Below, piece by piece: positions 57,659 to 64,000 of a stretch of DNA of 64,000 nucleotides. Under the pieces are notes generated by a model. That model had not been told where the DNA came from and searched no databases. It worked only from the letters and a program-made list of their open reading frames with translations. Location: NCBI GenBank assembly GCA_011009095.1, contig VTPC01000994.1, forward strand, positions 1 through 64,000. Direction: 5' to 3'. Positions within the stretch are counted from its first letter, which is position 1. Each line of letters opens with the position of its first letter. This DNA is from Ignelater luminosus. Its lineage: Eukaryota; Arthropoda; Insecta; Coleoptera; Elateridae. The translations under genes and the position numbers were made by a program.

Positions 57659-57954
57659 CAAGATTTAGATACATCCTTACGAACTGGAGTGATTAATGAC
57701 CATCGGTTGGTCCGTGTGGATTTGCAAGTTAAGCAAACCATTACAAATTGTTTGAGCAGAAATATTAAAATTTTAAGATATCGTAAATTCTCTTGACAAG
57801 TTTAAAGAAAGAACCGGGTGTATAGAGTGTCCATTGTGATCGGGGTGTGTATAAGTGTACGAAGTGTTTTCTGATGAGGCATCACACCAGGGAATGCGAC
57901 AATTTTGACTTGATTCCTGGCGCCCATGCCGATTCCGTCATCCTAACTTTATAA
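57659..57954 (+). pseudogene. retroelement fragments: endonuclease end and a CCHC-like knuckle
   Basis: 57,690-57,795 encodes GVINDHRLVRVDLQVKQ and RNIKILRYRKFS, which resembles the end of an APE-type endonuclease (S/N-D-H followed by a basic linker). In another frame, 57,841-57,950 encodes VYKCTKCFLMRHHTREC, a C-x2-C-x4-H-x4-C pattern (57,856-57,897), the spacing of retroelement zinc knuckles but without the usual glycine. The first piece could belong to the retrotransposon resuming at 58,700. Both readings are tentative. Confidence 0.35.
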
Positions 57955-58702
57955 GTAAGTTTTCTTTATTTATTGAATCTTAATTCAATTTATGTTTGGT
58001 TACTTTGGGAACCCTCCCTTCTCCGACGTGTTGAGCTGCTGTGTGCACGACCTTGGTTTGAGCGGGCATTAAGACCACTTTTCTCTTATACGTCTTGACC
58101 ATTTTTACCAAACTTAGTAGCTTTTTGTAAGTACAGACAGTATTCGAGTGGCAGATTGCAGTGTAGCCAGGGTTTACAAGATTTCTGGGTTAAAGCAATA
58201 GTCGGTCGATAGATAGAACTTTTTTCACTCTTTCCTGAAAGGAACGAGCCAGTTTTGCGATTAAACGTCGGATCTTACCCTGACAGACTAATGTGATCCA
58301 TGTTTGATAGTAAAGCAGCGGCAGCAAAAGGATTTGTCGTAACGAAGGCAGTATAAGTAGTTTTTTAGATTTATAGTTTACATTTGCTTGTTTTCTATTC
58401 TGTCAGATACGTAAGTGTTAATGTTAAGTAATGTTAATAGCATCTTAATTTAAGAAACACAGGTGTAAGCGCAACGTTAATTTAGAAACACCGTGGATAA
58501 TATTTAAGTTCGAGCGTAGATTTTTAGATGTATAAAGCACTTACAATTAGTGTAGCTTTAAATAAATTAAAACAGAATTGATAAGGTCAATAAACTTCAG
58601 ATGATTGCCGCAAAACCTAAATTAATTTTAATAGAATCGTTAAATTGTGCATTTCCTGTGGTTACACAAACAAATAAAATCAAATCAAATTAAAAACTAA
58701 CA

Positions 58703-60638
58703 TGGTACACGTCGGAATTAAGAAAAATAAAGGAGCATTTAAATTTTTTAAAGGAATTAAATAAGGATTTTTCCAACTTAAAACTAAATGAATTGATAAA
58801 TATTTTTCGTGTAAAATATAAAAAAGAGATGGAACGGGCAAAAAGTAACAAGTACATTAAACAAATCCATATTAGCAATCAAAAGCCTAAAGTGTACTGG
58901 GATATAATTAATGAAAACAGAAGGGGTAAGATAGTCTCGAACAAGATTAGTTTTCATGTAAATAAATTAAATAATTTTTTTATAAAACAATCGGAGAATG
59001 TATTGAATAGTCTTTCTTTAGTACAAAACACTTCCAGCCCAAATATTCAACAAACAAATGTTAAGTTTAGTATACAACCTGTATCAGAAAATAATATGCG
59101 TGATGCAATAAATAGATTAAAAAATAAAACTAGTCGTGATTATTACAATTTAAATGCAGTGTTAATTAAGTGTATTAAAAACATAATCATACCACCGCTT
59201 ACTAAAGTATTCAATGGTTGTATTGAAGAAGGTATATATCCCAATGCCTTAAAAATTTCCAAAGTTATACCCATACATAAAAAGGGATCGTTGAATGATA
59301 TGAATAACTACAGACCAATTTCTCTTGTTCCCATTATATCTAAAATATTCGAAACGTTAATTAAAGATCAAGTTGTAGATTATTTTGAAGCTAGTAAACT
59401 ATTTTATAACCAAAAATTCGGTTTTCGTAAAAATAGGTCAGTAACCGAAGCTATAAATTGTCTGTTAGATTTTGTAATTGAAGATACGGAAAAAGGATCT
59501 TGGGTAGGGGCTTTGTATTGTGACCTACAGAAAGCTTTTGATTGCGTCAATCATGATACTCTGTTACAAAAATTACAGTTGTATAACTTTGATACCTCTA
59601 GTATTAAGCTGTTTCAATCATATTTACAAAATCGCAAACAAAAAGTTTTTCTAAATAATACTTTCTCGGAAGAAGGATTATTAACTTGTGGAGTTCCACA
59701 AGGATCCGTATTGGGTCCTATCTTATTTGTTATATATATTAATGATTTACATACGACAATATTATCCGGTAAAGTAATTTTATTTGCTGATGATAGAACG
59801 TTCTTGCGATGTCATCAAGATGAGAATAATTTGTTTAATGAAATGAACATTCATCAATCTAAAATCGAAAATTGGCTAATACAAAATTGTTTAAAATTAA
59901 ATGTAAATAAAACAAAAAAACTAATCTTTTCACATCGAACGCTTGTAAATCATCAAAATGAAGATTCTGTGAAATTTCTAGGAGTATGGTTAGATCCAGT
60001 ATTAAGTTGGGATAGTCATATTGAATATTTAGCCACAATTCTTTCAAGAAATTTATTTGTTCTACGTAACTTAACTCATATTGTACCTACTCAAGTAGTT
60101 GTAACCGCATATTATGCTTTAATAAACGCACACATGGCTTATGCTGTTGTATGTTGGGGACATTCTACTCATGCTAATAGAATCTTCAACCTGCAAAGAA
60201 AAGCTATCCGTATCATTACAAAAAAATCTTATACCGACGATGTAAAACAAGATTTTATTAGTTTAAGCATATTAACATTTCCATCCCTTTATATTTTTAA
60301 TAGCTTAATTCAAACTAAAAAATATTTAGACGATTACACAAAATAATGTTCATAATTATAGTACAAGAGATAACTTTAAAATTCGTTTAGATTACTTGCG
60401 TCTTAATTCAAGTAAATATAGTAAAAATTATTATGGCCTTTTGTTTCTCAAAAAATTGCCTGTGAACATTGTAAATTTGCCATTAAAATCGTTTAGAAAT
60501 AAGATTAAAAGATATCTGATAAGTGAAACCTTTTACTCAATTCAGGAATTTATGGATCATGAATTGAATTCTTGTAGCATAGACATGTTAAATAAATACA
60601 GCTTTATTATCATATCAAGAGAGATCTGTGATATATAA
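58703..60638 (+). pseudogene. reverse transcriptase ORF2, nearly intact core
   Basis: Open from W at 58,703 to TAA at 60,346 without a break (ATG-initiated part begins at 58,793). Motifs: KVIPIHKKGSLNDMNNYRPI; SLVPIISKIFETLI; FGFRKNRSVTEAI; ALYCDLQKAFDCVNHDTLL (first catalytic aspartate); CGVPQGSVLGPILFVIYIND; and FADDRTFL (59,783-59,794) with both aspartates present but R where T is usual. The C-terminal domain includes VKFLGVWLD and INAHMAYAVVCWGHS. A frameshift near 60,340 separates the last part (HNYSTRDN, then RLNSSKYSKNYYGLLFLKKLP), which ends at 60,638. It has lost its endonuclease and could not mobilise itself. Confidence 0.93.
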
Positions 60639-60809
60639 GAAAAAAAAATTTACTCTCTTTGCTTTTTATTAAATTTAAAATTTGCATTATGTATTTTATT
60701 GTATTTATTTATTGTATTAAGTATTAGTGACTTGTTATTCTACACTGTATTAAACTTTATTGTATTATTGACTTGTGCAAATACTCTGTACACTAGCATA
60801 AATGAATAA

Positions 60810-60844
60810 ATGACAAATGACAAATGACAAATGACAAATGACAA
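60810..60844 (+). repeat. (ATGACAA)5 tail of the retrotransposon
   Basis: Five exact copies of a heptamer follow an A/T-rich leader. CR1 and related elements end in short tandem repeats rather than poly(A), so this marks the 3' end of the element. Confidence 0.9.
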
Positions 60845-60849
60845 AGTAA

Positions 60850-63228
60850 TTAAGTAAAAATGTCCAGAAGGATTCCGCTTGTGAAACTTTTAACCCAACC
60901 TTGTTATCAAGTGTTTGGAGAAAAAGTAACCTAACGCGTACATCTTTTTATGCAATAGATTTTCGCGTCTTTCTTTTAAAGAATTTAAATGCAGTCTGTT
61001 GTGAAAAACCGAACTTGTTTGTTTCTGAGCTTACGGCTTCTCTAGTGTTTCAGTTTTATATTTAAATATATTCTTCGATTTCGTTGCAAAGCTTCTCTCT
61101 TTTAGGAGGTATCTATTTTTCCTCTTTTAGATTTTTGGTTGCAAGATTTAATTTAAACAGCTTGACTCTTCATTCCTTAAAATTCATATTTCACTGCTGT
61201 CACATAGGTATAGTTATCGCTTTGTAATGCTTTAGCCGTGCTTTTCTTTTACAATACCTTTCTGTTGCTTTCCTTATGTAGGAAGTTCTCCTTTATACAG
61301 ATTGTAAATACGACCATGTCTTTTTTTGAAAACCCACGTTTTACTTTTTAGGATTCTGTATTCTAAAGCCAACTTCAAAGGAATTTTCAGTTAAATAAGT
61401 CAATACTTGAGAAATATTGGTAAGGCTGCTCATTATGAAATTTAAATTCTTTCATTCCTTTTTTTAATCTCATATGAGAACATCATACCAATAAAACGTT
61501 TTTAAATTAAAAGTAAAAAAAGGTAGCTGGTCTACATGTTTATTTTTAAAACAGACAAACATCTTTATTGCTGATACTTAAAACAAATTGTAGATTGGCG
61601 CTTCATCCTAATCCCACTTCAATTACTGCGTTATACTACAAAGTTTCGCCTCTTGAATGACGCAGATATAAACTATGTTGCTTAATAGCTTCAGTTTCAA
61701 TTTAATGTCATTTACTGCTTCAATGCTAGAATATTACTTAGTATGTATGTACTTCGAGCAACTTTAACTTTTCTCAATTCTAAAGTTAATACGTGTCATC
61801 AAACTGGAGTAGTTAAGTTATTCGCGTTATTTAGAACGTAACTTTAATTGTAATAAGCTATCATAATTGAATAAAAGCTTTTACTAGTTCCTTTTGTTTT
61901 TCAATATTTTCTAAGTTTCAAATTTTATTGCTAGCTTTCAAAAAAAAAGATTTGTATGAAAAGCGATTTAAAATATGTTTTATTAATGCTGCAGCTTACA
62001 GTAGTTAAGTGTTGAAACAAAATTATCACGATGTATCTACAAAAAACTTTTTTACCTAAAATGTCACTAAAGATAACATGGCGTTCTTAAAATTAAATAT
62101 TTCAACTACCCGTAGCACTTTCCAATTTAGCTACATACAGTACTTACTAGATGTTTTTTAGAGAACTGTATTAGAAAGTAATTAACGCTAGTAGAACGCA
62201 TTTCCACTAAAAACGTAGATTTTACTTTCAATCAATTTTTTAGCTGTCACTGCCCTTGTTCTAATTACTCTTAATGTAGATAAAGTGTTTTCTTTTCGAA
62301 TCGTGCAGAAAATGCCCAACAATTTGTATTTGTAGTTGGCACTTGATAATTGCTAGTCATTTCGTGCTTGTTTATTAGGCACCCTCGTTTTTAGTTCGTA
62401 TTTTATACTGTACTCGCAGGGCTATTTCGGAATTTTCCATACAAAAAATATTTAAAAAAATTTCAGTTGCTCTTAGTACTTAGATGATTAATGATTTATC
62501 GTAAATATAAACAATTCTAACATAGAAAAGAAAATTTTAACGCAATTGAAATAAAAATGAACTTTTGTGATAATACAAATGTTATAGAGTACATAATTAG
62601 CTTTTTATTATTGAAGCTTTGAAGTGTTTTTAATACGTTGTTATGGAGGAATGAAACAAAACCAACAATACTGAAATAATGAAGCTGAAGAAACAAATGA
62701 TGACAGAAATTAGGATAATTCGCATCAAGCTATATAGATGGATCTAAAGAAGAAATTGAAGAGCTGAAAGAAGCAAACAAGAAACTAACAGGACAAGAGA
62801 CAAAAAAGATGAAGTAGCATAAGTAGGTGGCTGCGTGTTGTTTATAGATGGTGATAAAAGTAGTTTTCTATCGAGTAAAAGTATGAAGGATGACGAAATC
62901 AATTTTGAATTAATACCAGAAAGACTGCACGCTATACTAATAGGAAATAAATACAGGAAGGTAATGCACATCCTTCAACTAAAGAAAAAGAAGAAAATCA
63001 ATTTTACAAAACAGTTGAGAAGATATACCAGATGATCCCAATACCGTGATTAATAAGCACAATTAATCCAACAGTTAGAAATGGGATAAAACTCACGTAA
63101 CGACAATTTTTGTGCTTTGATTTGAGTCCAATATTTTTTCAATTGGAGGCAAGTCTCTATAGCAAGTTGCAAGCTGCCTTTTACATAATGAACTGTTAGT
63201 AACCCAGGCCAAAACAACGTAGTTATAG
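60850..63228. other. AT-rich stretch, nothing recognised
   Basis: No coding resemblance. A lysine-rich open frame at 62,835-63,035 (+) is preceded by 'gaagaaattgaagagctgaa'-type purine-rich sequence. It reads like a fragment of a coiled-coil protein but is too short to assign. Confidence 0.45.
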
Positions 63229-63230
63229 TA

Positions 63231-64000
63231 CGAGGGCGGTTCAGTAAGTACCCGTGTTTGAAGACAGAAGGCGTTCCTGAGGGAAGTTGGTGTTATCATC
63301 GTGTGCTGCCATCTATCAAACGACGGTATAACAAATTGCAGACTGATTGATAGGTTAGTTTGGATTTGACAGCCATTTGAGTAAGACGTGTTTCGTGATT
63401 TTAGCTAAGATGGAAAAAGAGCAGTATCGTTCGGTAATTCGCTTTCTGTTTTTGGATGGGAAAAAATGCGAGGAGATAAAAGCAAAGTTAGATGCTGTTT
63501 ATGGGGACACTTCGCCATCTATGACCACAGTTAGTTATTGGTCAACGAATTTAAACGTGGGCGAACATCCGTTTTTGATGAGGAGCGACCAGGACGCCCG
63601 GCAGACGTGGTTACCGAGGAAATCATTCAAAAAGTCCACGACATGATTCTCACTGATCGACGAACGAAAGTGCGTGAAGTAGCAGAGGTCGTAGGTGTGT
63701 CGACCGGAACGGCAATTAATATTTTACATGATAAGTTGGCGATGAAAAAATTGTCGGCGCGATGGGTGCCGCGATTGCTAACGGTGGACAACAAGCGGAT
63801 GTGGCTGTTAACTTTGAAGCAGTGTTTGAAACAATTTAAGCGAAATCCGAAGGAGTTTTTGCGTCGAGTTGTCACCGTTGATGAAACCTGGATTCATCAT
63901 TACACACCAGAAACTAAGCAACAATCAAACCAATGGATTTCTCTCAGTGAATCTGCTCCAAAGAAGGCGAAGATGGTTTCATCGGCCGGAAAGGTCATGG
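63231..64000 (+). mobile_element. mariner family 1, copy 4 (cut by the window end)
   Basis: It starts with the family-1 terminal repeat CGAGGGCGGTTCAGTAAGTA after TA at 63,229-63,230. The first ~770 bp are present and closely match copies 2 and 3; the rest lies beyond the window. Confidence 0.97.
63410..64000 (+). pseudogene. mariner transposase, frameshifted, partial
   Basis: It starts MEKEQYRSVIRFLFLDGKK like the sister copies. A one-base deletion at about 63,541-63,543 (GGTCAACG where the others have GGTTCAACG) shifts the frame after TTVSYW. The original register then continues to the window end through GVSTGTAINILHDKLA, SARWVPRLLTVDNK and VTVDETWIHHYTPE. Glutamine-tryptophan stands where copy 3 has its two stops. 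The second and third catalytic blocks are outside the window. Confidence 0.93.

Larger units (their letters stand above)
58699..60844 (+). mobile_element. CR1/Jockey-group retrotransposon, 5' truncated or interrupted
   Basis: Reverse transcriptase coding sequence starts abruptly at TWYTSELRKIKEHL (58,700), which in relatives lies just after the endonuclease domain. It runs to about 60,640 and is followed by an AT-rich 3' untranslated part and a heptamer array. Directly upstream, 'aaataaaatcaaatcaaatt' looks like the 3' tail of another element. Confidence 0.85.

Noticed and set aside
57911-57935. TGGCGCCC near 57,918, considered as an LTR-retrotransposon primer-binding site
   Set aside because: Only eight bases match the usual site, it lies within the knuckle-encoding frame, and no LTR pair is seen.
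1-64000. CRISPR arrays, bacterial operons, rRNA or tRNA genes
   Set aside because: No regularly spaced repeats, no Shine-Dalgarno-led gene runs and no GGTTCGAATC-type tRNA arms were seen; the content is that of an animal genome.

Overview
This looks like a stretch of an insect (or closely related arthropod) nuclear genome. The sequence is AT-rich, and I see no operons or bacterial-type genes. Almost every coding signal belongs to an animal transposable element: two mariner families, hAT, piggyBac-like, RTE-like, R1-like and CR1/Jockey-like non-LTR retrotransposons. A short TTAGG-type array, the insect telomere motif, is also present. I recognise no intact host gene. The closest candidates are a weak TATA/initiator promoter with a splice donor near 53.4 kb and a possible terminal exon at 4.9-5.1 kb.

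Layout. 1-51 is the 3' end of a mariner copy. 6.5-9.06 kb holds three copies of a ~160-180 bp repeat, two direct on the left and one inverted on the right, bracketing a TTAGG motif and a decayed R1-clade reverse transcriptase. 11.37-19.07 kb is the most informative part. A ~2.7 kb DNA transposon with ~140 bp terminal inverted repeats and a minus-strand transposase was split by a CR1/Jockey-like retrotransposon (12,092-15,783) whose 5' part is inverted as expected from twin priming. It was also hit by a mariner (17,513-18,808) and contains a 100-N assembly gap. 31,041-33,595 is a complete but dead hAT with perfect 8-bp target duplications. 42.1-44.76 kb is a piggyBac-like remnant interrupted by a second hAT remnant that still shows a 55-bp GT-AG intron. 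47.15-50.83 kb is a minus-strand RTE-like element with mutated polymerase aspartates. An internally deleted mariner of a second family (49,668-50,565) sits inside it, between two 57-bp direct repeats. 56,166-57,437 is a mariner with one full-length frame broken only by two adjacent stops. 58.7-60.84 kb is a 5'-truncated or interrupted retrotransposon ending in a heptamer array. 63,231 to the window end is a fourth copy of the first mariner family.

The genes do not form a working pathway. They are parasites at different stages of decay and nesting. Relative age can be read from nesting: the long-TIR transposon is older than the twin-primed retrotransposon and the mariner inside it, and the RTE-like element is older than the second mariner. 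The long gene-poor stretches (9.1-11.4, 19.1-31.0, 33.6-42.1, 44.8-47.1, 50.8-53.4 and 60.9-63.2 kb) are AT-rich and show nothing I can name beyond the small items listed. Family assignments come from recognising motifs by eye; no search was run.
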